A stretch of 64,000 nt of DNA from Saccharomycopsis fibuligera x Saccharomycopsis cf. fibuligera (Eukaryota > Ascomycota > Saccharomycetes > Ascoideales > Saccharomycopsidaceae): assembly GCA_001936135.1 (NCBI GenBank), contig CP012817.1, positions 1,550,001 to 1,614,000 of the forward strand, read 5' to 3'. A program made the translations under genes and the position numbers. Below the pieces are notes generated by a model that did not search any database, had not been told where the DNA came from, and worked only from the letters and a program-made list of their open reading frames with translations. This document shows, piece after piece, positions 30,581 through 41,010 of this stretch; the stretch's first letter is position 1, and each line of letters opens with the position of its first letter.

Positions 30581-31418
30581 CTTTCGAGCTAGCTAGCTGA
30601 AGTTGAAATGGAAATTGAGAGGCTTGCAGCGTAAAAGCAAAAGAGCTGCTTTCCTTTGATTCCTCAGACGCGGGTATTTTGGATCGGCGTATGGTGATGC
30701 GATGAGAAAAATTAAAACTTCTAAACTTTCACTTTCTTTTCATAGACTTATTTGAACTGGAAAAGATAAAAAGTTCTCCAGCTTGTCTTTTTAGATTATT
30801 TTGGTAGTTTGTGGTAAAAAGAGAAAGAAATTTGCAATAATTTAGCTGTAGCCATATAGTGGTTGTACGCGAAACAGAAGAGGACGTGTTTTTTGATTAT
30901 TTCTGTTGTCTTTGTTTTGGAATTCGAGAAACGGGCAAGAAAAAAACAAACAAACCATGAATTGCGGTCGGGTAAATGAAGTTGAATTACATAATACATT
31001 TATCACGTTCAACCCGCCAGCAGAAAAAATAAGCGGAACTGCAAAAATGTGGAGATCAATCAGCCTTGACAGGCACTCGCTACTTTCCATAATAAACAAC
31101 CCCAATTTGTCTTTTCGACTCAGTAGACGTAGACAGCGCTATCTAGAGTGTAATTTTTTTAGAAAAGTGCATTTGGTTTACTAGGCTAGGGATGAAGCCG
31201 TGCACTCTTTGCGCTACAGAAGATCCTTTCGATGCCTAAAGGCATGTAACCAAAACTTTATATTAAAGGACAGATATTAAATTATCAAATAAACATTGAA
31301 GAGATGAACAAAAAAAATGATAAAGCTCAAAGAACAGAAATGGGAATGCACTCGCGACAAAAAAATCCATGTCTCTTTTTTTCCGAGATCCAAATAATTG
31401 AGACATCTTTCGATCCAT
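30581..31418. other. Intergenic region between the RWHPDK gene and RPT3
   Basis: This is the promoter of the minus-strand RWHPDK gene (GCTAGCTAGCT just upstream of its start) and the 3' flank of RPT3. No gene is seen. Confidence 0.5.
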
Positions 31419-32693
31419 TCATCTGTAGAATTCAAACTTGTCAACATCAGAAGCAGTTTTTACTTGGCTGGAGTATGCTTCTTCCAAATCATTTTGCAAA
31501 ATAACATATCTATTCTTTCTCACTGCTCTAAGACCAGCTTCTTGCATAATAGCGGCAATGATGGCACCAGACAATGGTTCGTTTCTGATGATCAAAGAGT
31601 CCAAATCACATTCAGGAGCCAATGACATCTTGTTAGCAACGGTTTGGAAAATTAATCTTCTTTCTCTTCTGTCTTTCAAACTTGGGAATTCAATTTTACG
31701 ATCCAATCTACCAGGTCTCAATAATGCAGGATCCAAAGTATCAGCTCTATTAGTGGCCATGATGACTTTCACTGTTGATGATTGATCGAAACCATCCATT
31801 TGATTCAACAATTCCAATAAAATTCTTTGTACTTCTCTGTCAGCACCAGTCTGTGCATCAAATCTCTTCGTAGCAATGGCATCAATTTCATCAATGAAAA
31901 TAATCGATGGGGAGTTTTCTCTAGCTAATCTAAAGACATCTCTCACCATTCTTGGACCTTCACCCAAGTATTTCTGCACAAATTCGGAACCATTCACTCT
32001 AATGAAAGAAGCAGTAGAAGAGTTCGCAACTGCTTTAACCAACATGGTTTTCCCAGTACCTGGTGGACCATATAACAACACACCCCTTGGCGGATCTATA
32101 CCAATTTGCTTATAAAGATCCGCCTGCGTCAATGGCAACTCAACTGCTTCTCTTATTTCTTGTTTTTGCATATCCAAACCACCAACATCATTGTAAGTGA
32201 CATCTGGCTTTTCGTTTTCACCCAAAATCGATATAGAGGAATCAGCTTCCGGAGGCAAAATATCAACTAAAGCATTGGAGTGACGATGAAGAGCTACGGA
32301 CGATGATGGCTTCAACAATTCTCTATCTAACGTGGATAAGATCTTGACCACGTAAACAGATCCAGCAGTAGATGAAACTATACCCGAAGTATTATCAATA
32401 GGTTCCAAGAATTGTCCAATCACTAGTGGCACCGATTGAATTCTTTTAACTTCTTCTTGAGCTCTGACGAGTTCTCTTTTCAAGAATCTTTGCTCATCCT
32501 TGATATAGTCTTCTTGCAACTGTAGTAAATCTAGTTGTTTTTCTAATTTTTTCAATTTCAAATAAGCATCGTTGTTGCTATTGTTATTTGCTGCTGCTGC
32601 CTTGGCTTTCGAGCTGTTGTCAAATTTGGCGATTGCCGACGCTGGGGTGTCAAGATTCTCTGGCTTGGATGGATATATGCCTAACTCTTCCAT
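31419..32693 (-). CDS. RPT3: 26S proteasome base ATPase subunit Rpt3
   Basis: This 424-residue AAA ATPase matches Rpt3 from end to end. It has the N-terminal MEELGI and a coiled coil (about 45-90, [20 protein letters not shown]). An OB-domain segment ([31 protein letters not shown]) is followed by Walker A GPPGTGKT (about 209-216), Walker B IIFIDEID (about 263-270), sensor and arginine-finger region ([14 protein letters not shown]), and a C-terminal HbYX-type tail (FEFYR) that inserts into the 20S alpha ring. Rpt3 unfolds and translocates ubiquitinated substrates and is essential. Length agrees with S. cerevisiae (428). A PACE-like sequence in the promoter suggests Rpn4 control. Confidence 0.98.
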   Translation of the reverse strand: MEELGIYPSKPENLDTPASAIAKFDNSSKAKAAAANNNSNNDAYLKLKKLEKQLDLLQLQEDYIKDEQRFLKRELVRAQEEVKRIQSVPLVIGQFLEPIDNTSGIVSSTAGSVYVVKILSTLDRELLKPSSSVALHRHSNALVDILPPEADSSISILGENEKPDVTYNDVGGLDMQKQEIREAVELPLTQADLYKQIGIDPPRGVLLYGPPGTGKTMLVKAVANSSTASFIRVNGSEFVQKYLGEGPRMVRDVFRLARENSPSIIFIDEIDAIATKRFDAQTGADREVQRILLELLNQMDGFDQSSTVKVIMATNRADTLDPALLRPGRLDRKIEFPSLKDRRERRLIFQTVANKMSLAPECDLDSLIIRNEPLSGAIIAAIMQEAGLRAVRKNRYVILQNDLEEAYSSQVKTASDVDKFEFYR

Positions 32694-32841
32694 GATTATT
32701 AAATATTCCCAAGTTTTATTATTGCAACAGAAACGAGATTGAAATAACCTGTCTTAAAAATATTCAGCGATAAAACAATTGATTGGAATAACTCAAAGTT
32801 TATTATAATCTCTTGGATTTCAACAATACTGGTCTTCTTGG

Positions 32842-32850
32842 TTCGCCACT
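32842..32850 (-). promoter_or_regulatory. PACE-like Rpn4 site upstream of RPT3
   Basis: On the minus strand the sequence reads AGTGGCGAA, two mismatches from the proteasome-associated control element GGTGGCAAA but within its known degenerate range. It is about 150 bases upstream of the RPT3 start, the usual PACE distance. Confidence 0.4.
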
Positions 32851-33889
32851 GAGTTTTCAATCAAAATTGTTTCGATTTCGATTGTTTGTGAAAAAGACGC
32901 CAGGAAACAGCTATAGTCACGTGCATGTACTATGCTCTTGATGTTATGTAAGCGGTTGGTAATCTTTGCGCTTTTGTCTTCACATCACAGATCTACAGGA
33001 CCTATCAATGTATAGTGGCGTTAATTTACGACTATTAAAAGATGTTAGGCTGGTCAGCAGTTGTGAGGGATAAAATACGTAAATGAAAATTAAGGAATAA
33101 GAAATTTTTTAGAAAATAGTAGAAAAAGTGGCATGCGTGGTAGTGTTGATGATGTGGATAATGTTGACGACGTTAATAACAAATTCGTTGATGATGACAT
33201 AGAAATGACGATGATACGGAAATGCCAAGATGTCGAACTGCTTCAGAAAATACTTTTGCACTTTGAAATCCTTTGTTCTTGAGAAAACCTGACTGTTGAA
33301 CGTGAACAAAATTAGCTAAATATTTCTTGCAGCCGCTCATGCAACAATGAATAGCATGAAAAAAGTCAACATCAAAATCTCCTTGAATTTGTTTTTCCAA
33401 CAATTGTGATGCATTAAGGATCATTGCGTAACCAATACTCTGCTCTTTTCATCAATATCAACAAAATAATGTATTTGAGTTCTAATTATACCATATTGTA
33501 GACCCTTTTTCAATTACTTCTTTAATAAACGAGTCGGATAGCTTTGTAGAAATCATATGTCAATGCTAAGCATTGCTAAAAGCCGGATATTTGGTCTTGG
33601 TTCGTATCCTCCAATTGGGGAAAAGTATTGAACGGTGAGATGCTGCAATGTAGCAAAGGGTGCTGTGACTGAATTATAAAAAGCCATGTGTATGTGTAAT
33701 ATGCAGTATCTGGCGAGTAATTGTATTTACCCATACATTAAGGCGTACAATAAGTTTGAAGGTTTCTTTGTGATACCTTAATAGAAAAAAAAACGTTCAG
33801 CAGTTTTCACGTACTAACATCGAAAGAAACAAACAATTTTATTGCTCAATAGTCTATTAATTCAACAATAAAACACTAGACAGTTTATG

Positions 33890-34330
33890 TCAAAGTGTTA
33901 AGAGCCTCTTTTTCAGCAACTTCTTTTTCATAATATTTCCTTCGCCATATCTTCCATAAGTGTTATAGTTTCAGTATTTATAAATGAGCTCAACCAGATT
34001 ATCAGACTCATTTATTACGCTTTGATTTATAGCATCTCCATAGACGCGAGGCTCAAAAAGGCTCAAATACACAAATCCGTTACCTTTACCTTTTGCTCAG
34101 TTTTTACCAACTCTGTTTTGTAATTCATGAACCACGTAGCCGTAAGTGACTACTGGGTGTGGATTGGTGCTAGCACCATCTTTGGTAGTTTTAGTTGTAG
34201 TCAAAGATGGTTAGACAGGTTGGTCATGTAATGTTATTTCACTGACGTGCTTGAATGGGTTAAAGAGATTGGTATTTCTGTGGGACTTTGTGGTCTTTTT
34301 TCTCTAACCTTATGAAGCAACCAGCTGGTG
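33890..34330 (-). pseudogene. Decayed coding relic, family not recognised
   Basis: On the minus strand one frame reads for 116 codons with only three internal stops and strongly protein-like sequence: SLTTTKTTKDGASTNPHPVV, TYGYVVHELQNRVGKN, stop, AKGKGNGFVYLSLFEPRVYG, DAINQSVINESDNLVELIYK. Upstream, after a frameshift near 34240, protein-like sequence continues (HKVREKRPQSPTEIPISLTH). The absence of low-complexity bias and the isolated stops point to a recently dead gene. I cannot name the family. Confidence 0.55.
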
Positions 34331-35165
34331 GTCAAGGAAGAAAGGGTGTACTTTTATCAATATGATAACCCTATACAACGGCAAAATTAGCTAACCGTAT
34401 ATTGATCCATTAGAATCGCGGCATGTTATAGTTGTAAGCCCAAAGAAATCCTGTAGAGACAGGGAAACCAACACGTCATGGTATTTCCAAAGAGCAAGCA
34501 GTGCGCAAATTACAAAGGTTTAGGAAACCAGTAGCGGTTCAGCAGGGCGCGTGAAGAATATGCGTATTAAAAAGCAAAAGTACGCTAAAGACAAGTCGGT
34601 TTTTCATAATGAAGGGCAGAGCTCTTCTAACTGTTACTTGGGAATATAGTAAAAAGCTCCTATGCCACCTACGATCTCTAGTTTTTCTCAAGAGCACGCA
34701 TAAGTATTTACATCATGGATAGGTTTTTTTTAAATCTGAGACATTGACTTTGACTTGAAATTGGTTATGACATAAAGGTTGTATAGGACTTTTCAGTTTT
34801 TGAAAGTTTATAAGCCTATAAGCAAGTGAGATAGGAAAACTTATTTTTGCATGCACTGAAAAATTTCAACAAAACACTGTTATTTTAAAACCGTTTTTAA
34901 TCTCCCAATGGTTGCATGTCACCTTAGGTTTTTAAATTTGCTTCGCATTTCAACTAAAATATTGATACTAATTTACCAGGTCTTTATTCTCTCCCATCTA
35001 TAATGCTATGATATCATAGGAGCCAAACCACAAAGGAGAAAAGGCCCCAGCAATTATCCTTCTGTATAGCCAATTTTTTTTCTTTATGCAAATTTTTTTA
35101 TAGAATAATGTACATTCCGGAGCCAATCCACAAACGGTAAACATAAATAAACAAAAGCGGATACT

Positions 35166-35486
35166 TTAGTTACGATTTCGATACATATGGTATATCCAAG
35201 AGGGCAATTCAAAACACCCCTTTGTGGGAATTGAACAATTGATCCATATGTTCACGGTTTTGCAGATTACGACAACCAATTTGTTTGTCTGCAGTATATA
35301 CACGCATAAGGAACTGTATGGTTGAGATTTTGAGTATTGGACATTGTTATAACCGAATGACATTGTGCTTGTGCCTTGAGGAATCGCGCCATTGAGAGTC
35401 CAAATCTTAGTTTTTGGAATGATCTTTGTGAGCTTTGGACTAATCACGCGCTTGCCATTCTCAACTGTCCAAAACCTGGTATATGA
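35166..35486 (-). pseudogene. Possible coding relic, family not recognised
   Basis: A stop-to-stop open frame on the minus strand of about 106 codons reads FWTVENGKRVISPKLTKIIP, KTKIWTLNGAIPQGTSTMSF and onward. It has no good start codon at its head and a poly-A/poly-T run directly upstream. It could be part of the same dead gene as the relic at 33890-34330 or a chance frame. Confidence 0.3.
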
Positions 35487-37064
35487 CTAATAGAAAAAAA
35501 AAAAAAAAAAAAAAAAACATGAATAATTGAACATAATGCCAGTGTACCAAGACCTCAAAACAATAAACGCGGTTTGGGTTGGCTGCTTTCAATGAACGTC
35601 GCAACAATCAGCTGTGCACAAGCGATACAAGATGAACCAGAATAAAATAAAAGAAGTGAAAATAGGAAAAGACTCACGGAATACACCGGTCCTGCTTTCT
35701 ACCCGTTATGTTTCAGCATTAGTGGTGTGCCGTATAAGTAGCTTCAATCTTAATATCAAGAGAGAATAACGGTAAGAAAGAAAAGTGGTTTAGTAAAAGA
35801 CAATCCTGCTGCGCCAGTGCAGATAGAACAAAGGGAATACCTGCATAGTGGATGTTATGACACTGTAGCATCTTTTAACAGCCAACACAGCTGTGTTACC
35901 AACTGCTATGCTGAGCCAGCGTATCGAGACAAACTGTAACTACAAGCAAATAATATTTGTGAGACCTAGCGTATTTCGTATTATAAACGCCTCAAACGCA
36001 GCTGAAAAGTAAAAATCAGGAACAGGTCCGCGTCAAATATGTTATCACAACACGAGCGGTGGGAGTTGCAGCTTATTTTTATTGGCGACAACCGGTGGTA
36101 TCAATATTATTCTAAAACGCCGCGACAAATTAGATTTTCCTTTTCAGTGTTTAGTTCGTTTTGTTTTTATTTTCGACTATCAGAGTTGGTTACTGAAAGC
36201 TCTTTGTATACATGTCTGTCTGAGATTAAACAATAGTGCTATGTATAGTACAGCTACTTCACCACAATTATATCCACAAATCGGCATTCTGAAACTAGAA
36301 ATAAGGAAACCAAGAGCATGGCTAAAAAGCTTGTACAACCGCCAAGTATCAGACACACCAGAGCAAACACGATAGCGTCATTAGTCCAGACTACATCTAA
36401 TGCTTACCTTTTGGTAATTACAATAATTCTTTTTGATGTAATCAAAACAAAACAAAACAAAACAAAATAAAAAAAATAAAATAAAGCAGGGCCCAAGGTT
36501 GCTGATGTTTACCCCGGAACAGATGTGCAAAATAACAGTGCACAGGACTTTTTACCCTGCCTGTCCACCCCTCTATTGACCTCTGTTTTGCCCCGAGTGC
36601 ATGTAAACTATTAATGCAATCAACTAAGCTCAAGTCTGAATCGGGACAAATTCGCACAAAATAAGCTTCGCTAATAAACCTTATGACGGCCAGACCCAAT
36701 CTGCTTTTGGGGGGTGCGCATGACTAGAACCAAGGTGATACCGCCCACCCTGTAAGAAGACGCAAGGCACCGGCAGCCATGGAGGGAAAAGGGGAGTAAA
36801 ATTGACACTGTTTGCCGCTATATGATGCATGAAAATGCAGTAATCTGCTGGAAGTAGTGGCAGCGGGCAGCCCGGTTGTCTGGCAACCATAGGCGGAGAC
36901 GTAGCTAACAATAGTTTCTGAAGCGTTTGAAGCGCAGCAGTTAACAGATGTTGCCATTGGCAGTGCGTCGGACCCTAAAGGGGGCCCTGCTGGTGCTGCT
37001 GGGCGCTTAGTGGGTTATGGTGCACACTTTTTTAATGGACAAAGTTTGCATTCTTGAGACAAAA

Positions 37065-37077
37065 TTATATATATAAG
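37065..37077 (+). promoter_or_regulatory. TATA box for the secreted protein at 37207
   Basis: The TATATATATAAG-type stretch is 130-140 bases upstream of the start codon, a normal yeast spacing, and the region between is pyrimidine-rich as in strong yeast promoters. Confidence 0.5.
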
Positions 37078-37206
37078 TATATAAATATACCCTTTTTTCT
37101 TCTTCCTGGAAATCGTACTTTGACCGTGTCGTTTGCTTTTGTCATTCCTACTTGATATCACATCACGCATACAAATTCACTGCTTTTAACAACCAATACT
37201 TTAGAA

Positions 37207-37740
37207 ATGCTTTTCAACGCCGCCTCTTTATTCGTCCTTTTGCAAGGTGCTCTTGCTGCTAACATTGGTGGCATTCCAACTCAGAACAAAGTCATCTTCA
37301 ACGATATCACCACCGCTACCTTGACTGTCACTCCAGGCCAACCAGTTGAAACTCCTAGCATTGCTGCCCCATCCTACTCTAGAAAACAAAGCACTGTTAC
37401 TAGCGTTTACACTGAAGATGGCACCGCTGTCACCAAGACTTCCACCTTGAACCCAATTATTGAACAAAAAATCACCCAATGGGTTACAGTCACTGCTTCT
37501 GGCGCTTCTGGCGCTTCTAGTGCTTCTGGCGCTTCTGACGCTTCTGACGCTTCTTCTGCTGGTCCAACTTCTGAAACTTCTTCGGACGTCGCCCCATCTT
37601 CTGCTGCCAGCCAAACTATTGCCGCCGCTGACGCTTCATCCTCTGCTCCTGCAAGCCACTCATACAGTACCACCAGCTACGTTACTTACAGCAGCGTCAA
37701 GGTCGTCACTGTTCCTGTTGTCAGCACCATTTACGCTTGA
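37207..37740 (+). CDS. Small secreted Ser/Ala-rich protein, probably cell wall
   Basis: This 177-residue protein starts with a signal peptide (MLFNAASLFVLLQGALAA) followed by a Thr/Val-rich segment (about 20-100). A Gly/Ala/Ser repeat with GAS/DAS units (about 98-120), a Ser-rich linker and a final segment (YSTTSYVTYSSVKVVTVPVV, then STIYA) follow. There is no hydrophobic GPI tail and no PIR repeat. The codons are those of a highly expressed yeast gene (many GCT, GTC, TTG). I do not recognise an orthologue. Soluble or covalently bound wall protein is inferred from composition. A good TATA box precedes it. Confidence 0.8.
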   Translation: MLFNAASLFVLLQGALAANIGGIPTQNKVIFNDITTATLTVTPGQPVETPSIAAPSYSRKQSTVTSVYTEDGTAVTKTSTLNPIIEQKITQWVTVTASGASGASSASGASDASDASSAGPTSETSSDVAPSSAASQTIAAADASSSAPASHSYSTTSYVTYSSVKVVTVPVVSTIYA

Positions 37741-39579
37741 GTTATAAAAAAAGTTGATAGGGTGCTATCCCACAGATCATCTTGAAAAATACCGTTCTCA
37801 TGTCTCATACCTCATGTTTCATGTTCCACTTACATTTCACTTATGTTTCTCATCATGATTACCATTACTTGATAAAGGTTCTACGCATGGTCTAGAATAC
37901 CGTTGTACACCCATATTTATTTTCATCTATGTTTTTTAGTTCACTTGTTTTTGTTTTATTCCGTTTGATTTATTCTAACGTTTTTTCGGCTTGTTTATTT
38001 CCCTTGGTCACATAATGTTTGTTTTTTCTTCTCATAATTTAATTTTATTCTACCTCTTTTCCGTACTTTGTTTTTTTCATGTTTTCCAGGTCAATAATAA
38101 AAGTTTTTCCTAGTGAATTTAATTTTGCAACACCCAAGCCAATTTGGCATTCAAGCATGCTTGATTTGGAACTTTTATTTACATAATTGTATTATATTCA
38201 CGCGCTAGCATCCTTGCTCACAGGGCCGTTTTGTTTTTCATTTTCCGTTTCCGTTTTTCGTTAGTTTTTTTGTACTTTTCGGTTGTTTAGCTTCTGGAGA
38301 TCTGGCAATTACGTTTCTAATATTAGAACGGCACGGGCACCCCCTTTTGTTTCCATATTCTATTTTCTATTTTTTACTTTTTGCTTACACTTGCGTAACG
38401 GGGTGTATTTGACTATATAAGCGGAAGTGGGGTGTATTTGGGTGCGTGGCCGTACACTGTGGTTGGTAGTATTATCCATAAAATCTTGCCAACAAAGTAT
38501 CATGACTTACATTGTGCCAAAGACTAATGGAGCCTAAAAAAGCGTTAAAAATATGCCAACCTTGAATATCTGCTGGGTGGTGTAGGGTGAAAAGTATGTG
38601 GTCTATAACATCTGCACAGATAACCGATTAGTGCGACAGAACAAGATAAAACATCAAATCAATATACCGTATTCTCATCAAAAAACCAAGTCACCGTAGA
38701 TACACAGTTGTGTAGTTCCTCTTTCATTAGCTTACAATTTCACATAATAACTAGAATCTTGCCAAAAAAAAAAAAAAAATAAAAAAAAAAAAAAAGAACA
38801 ATAATAAAATGAATGCAAATTTCTGTCCGAACACAGTATACTGTCGAAAAAAAGAGAAAAAAAGTGCTCTGCAGATCTGAAGTACCAAAGGCAAGGAGCG
38901 GAAGGCTTAACCTCAAACTTCATTTTACCAAAACAATAACCCAGGGATCTGTAGTGTTTCACGGAACTAGTCTGTTTTCTAGCAAGGCATGCCTTGGTGT
39001 ACTGAGCTGTATATTATTCTTTCAAAGCCTAACCAGCTTTTGCATTTCCGGTAAATTACTTCAATAATACAAAGGCGTGGTAAAACTAAAAACCAGCAAA
39101 TATGTGGATGCAGAATAGCGCACATATGTTTCCCCAGAAGTTGAAGCACCTCAGTTTGCCGAATTTTGGCTACGTTGTCTTTGTAAGGTGATACTATCAT
39201 GCAGCATTACCCGTGAATAATTGGCGGGTCCAACAAATGAAACCTCGGCTTTCGTGGGTGTTTATCTGCTTTTACTATGGGTAAACTAAAGACCAAATAT
39301 TAGTTCTTCGCTAATGAAGATATTAAAAACACTCCCATTTCTCGTGTTTAATGATTACATTTCTCAATGCCTGGTCAATTCCCTGGTTTGGTTTTGAATT
39401 CTGGTAGTGTCAAGGTTTGGTTTGGTGTTATATATAGACTCACAGATACAGATACACTTACTATATCATTCCAATAGCTCAGTATATTCCACTAGCAGAA
39501 CAGAAAATTGAACCCAAACATCAGCACACTAAACATCGTATAATACGTTCATAAACAAAAAAAACGCCACAAGCTTAAT
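37741..39579. other. 1.8-kb intergenic region between two wall-protein genes
   Basis: It contains the T-rich 3' region of the gene at 37207 and the promoter of the gene at 39580, with poly-A runs at about 38764-38795. No gene is seen. Frames at 38732-38962 (-) and 38813-39067 (+) overlap in antisense and lack domains. Confidence 0.55.
39429..39436 (+). promoter_or_regulatory. TATA box for the secreted protein at 39580
   Basis: TATATATA lies about 150 bases upstream of the start codon, in an otherwise mixed-composition promoter. Confidence 0.45.
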
Positions 39580-40503
39580 ATGGTTTCCCAGTCACACTTC
39601 TTTATGTCGGCTTTCCTAGCATCGGTATCTCTTGCTGCTCATATCCACAAAAGAGATGATGATCATTCTTCTTCTTCATCGTCATTGTCATCCTCGTTAA
39701 CCCACTCCTCAGCAAACTCAAGTACCATAGATGCAAGCTCTTCTTCTGATGTGGATTGGAACACTGTCAGTTACGATGTCGACTGGAACACTGTCAGCTA
39801 CGATGTGGATTGGAATACTGTTAGCTACGATGTCAACTGGAACACTATAAACTATGCCAGTGGATCGAGTAACACTGCTGCTGGCACAGATGCATCCAGC
39901 TCAACTAAAAGCAGCGACTCAGCAGACGTGACCAGCACCGCGGTAGTTACAGCGGGAACCACCATATACTTTACTCGTTTTAGCACCATCGAGGCCTCTT
40001 CTGAAACTTCAAACATCCCAGAAAAAACGCCGAGCGTTTCTGAAAGTATAGTAACTTCCATTCAATACACATTATCTTCAGGCACGACGATAATCTCTTC
40101 TTCAGGCGCCTCTCAGGAATCATCTTCATCTTTATCTTTATCTTCATCTTCTGCCTCAGACTCCAGCTCCATTATCATCTCTGCCAGCACATATTCCAAC
40201 GCTACAACTTCACACTCTGCATCTTCACTTGCTTCAAAAACCGGTCTTAGCAGCAGCAGCCATTTGACATCAGCTTCCGCCACTTCCTCCTCTAATACGA
40301 CTAGCACGGTTACCGGTAAAGCTCAAGTATCTTCAGCTACAATTTTAGGCACCACTAAATTTGAAGCCAACAAGAGCAACACGGTGAGTGGCGGCGGTAG
40401 TGCAGATAACAGTGGAAGCGGCAGCGTACTTGCTCAGTTGGGTGGAAGTAACCAGAGTGCAGTTTTGGCATCATTGATGAATTTGCTCGGTGGCTCTTCT
40501 TGA
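39580..40503 (+). CDS. Secreted Ser/Thr-rich protein with DWNTVSY repeats
   Basis: This 307-residue protein has a signal peptide (MVSQSHFFMSAFLASVSLAA) followed at once by a Kex2-type KR site (residues 25-26) and a Ser-rich segment. Four tandem nine-residue units of the form DVDWNTVSY lie at about residues 57-92, encoded by perfect 27-base periodicity. A Ser/Thr-rich stalk follows, and a C-terminal Gly/Ser segment ends in QSAVLASLMNLLGGSS. No GPI-type hydrophobic tail is seen. It is likely an O-glycosylated wall or secreted protein. I recognise no named family. The neighbour at 37207 is of similar type, so this is a small wall-protein locus. Confidence 0.8.
   Translation: MVSQSHFFMSAFLASVSLAAHIHKRDDDHSSSSSSLSSSLTHSSANSSTIDASSSSDVDWNTVSYDVDWNTVSYDVDWNTVSYDVNWNTINYASGSSNTAAGTDASSSTKSSDSADVTSTAVVTAGTTIYFTRFSTIEASSETSNIPEKTPSVSESIVTSIQYTLSSGTTIISSSGASQESSSSLSLSSSSASDSSSIIISASTYSNATTSHSASSLASKTGLSSSSHLTSASATSSSNTTSTVTGKAQVSSATILGTTKFEANKSNTVSGGGSADNSGSGSVLAQLGGSNQSAVLASLMNLLGGSS
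39748..39855 (+). repeat. Four 27-bp coding repeats (DVDWNTVSY units)
   Basis: Four consecutive 27-base units of GATGTSGAYTGGAAYACT-type sequence encode DVDWNTVSY three times and then DVNWNTINY. The differences are mostly synonymous, so the repeat is maintained at the protein level. Confidence 0.9.
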
Positions 40504-41010
40504 AGGTTTTAACAGATTCTACTTGCCTTTATTTTAAGTTCATCCTTTTTCCTTTTCCTTTCATGTCTTTGTTTCCCTCTTTTTTGGTTTGTGTTTTTTC
40601 GATAGAGTTTCAATAAATTATAATAAATACCGTTTGTGCAATTTTTTCTTGAGTGTTTGTAAAAAATAAGACGGTTACCCCAATATGAAAAGGAGCAAAC
40701 CATTTAAACACAATTAATTAAACGACCCTGTTGTGCTTCCGGATTTTAATTTTTGACTTCAAAAAAACAGTGAAATTGGCAAGTAGTTTATAATTATTTG
40801 ATGTTGAAAAAATTGTGCATGCATGACGATGCCAACTGCTGCGCTTTCTGCGTACGGTCAAAAAATTTTTAATTTTTAATTTTTAATTTTTTTTTTTTTT
40901 TTTTTCTAGTGATGCCCGCGATGAGAACGTTAACAAGTAAAGACAAAGTTCTCATAGCACCTTCTAGAAGCACATTACCAGGCTAAAAGTAGCAAAGTGA
41001 CTCCTACAAA
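40504..41010. other. Intergenic region upstream of RCM1
   Basis: This is AT-rich sequence with a TTTTTAATTTTTAATT repeat and a T run at about 40865-40905. It serves as the 3' flank of the wall-protein gene and the promoter of RCM1. No gene is seen. Confidence 0.5.

Larger units (their letters stand above)
32694..37206. other. 4.5-kb gene-poor region with decayed coding relics
   Basis: No intact gene is seen. It includes the RPT3 promoter (32694-33000), a minus-strand open frame at 33173-33424 without recognisable domain, a clear coding relic at 33890-34330, a second open relic at 35166-35486 next to a poly-A tract, and the promoter of the secreted protein at 37207. The remaining AT-rich sequence shows nothing I can name. 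Confidence 0.5.

Noticed and set aside
33173-33424. 83-codon minus-strand frame left of the relic at 33890
   Set aside because: No clear protein family, and a second overlapping frame is equally open. Not enough to call.
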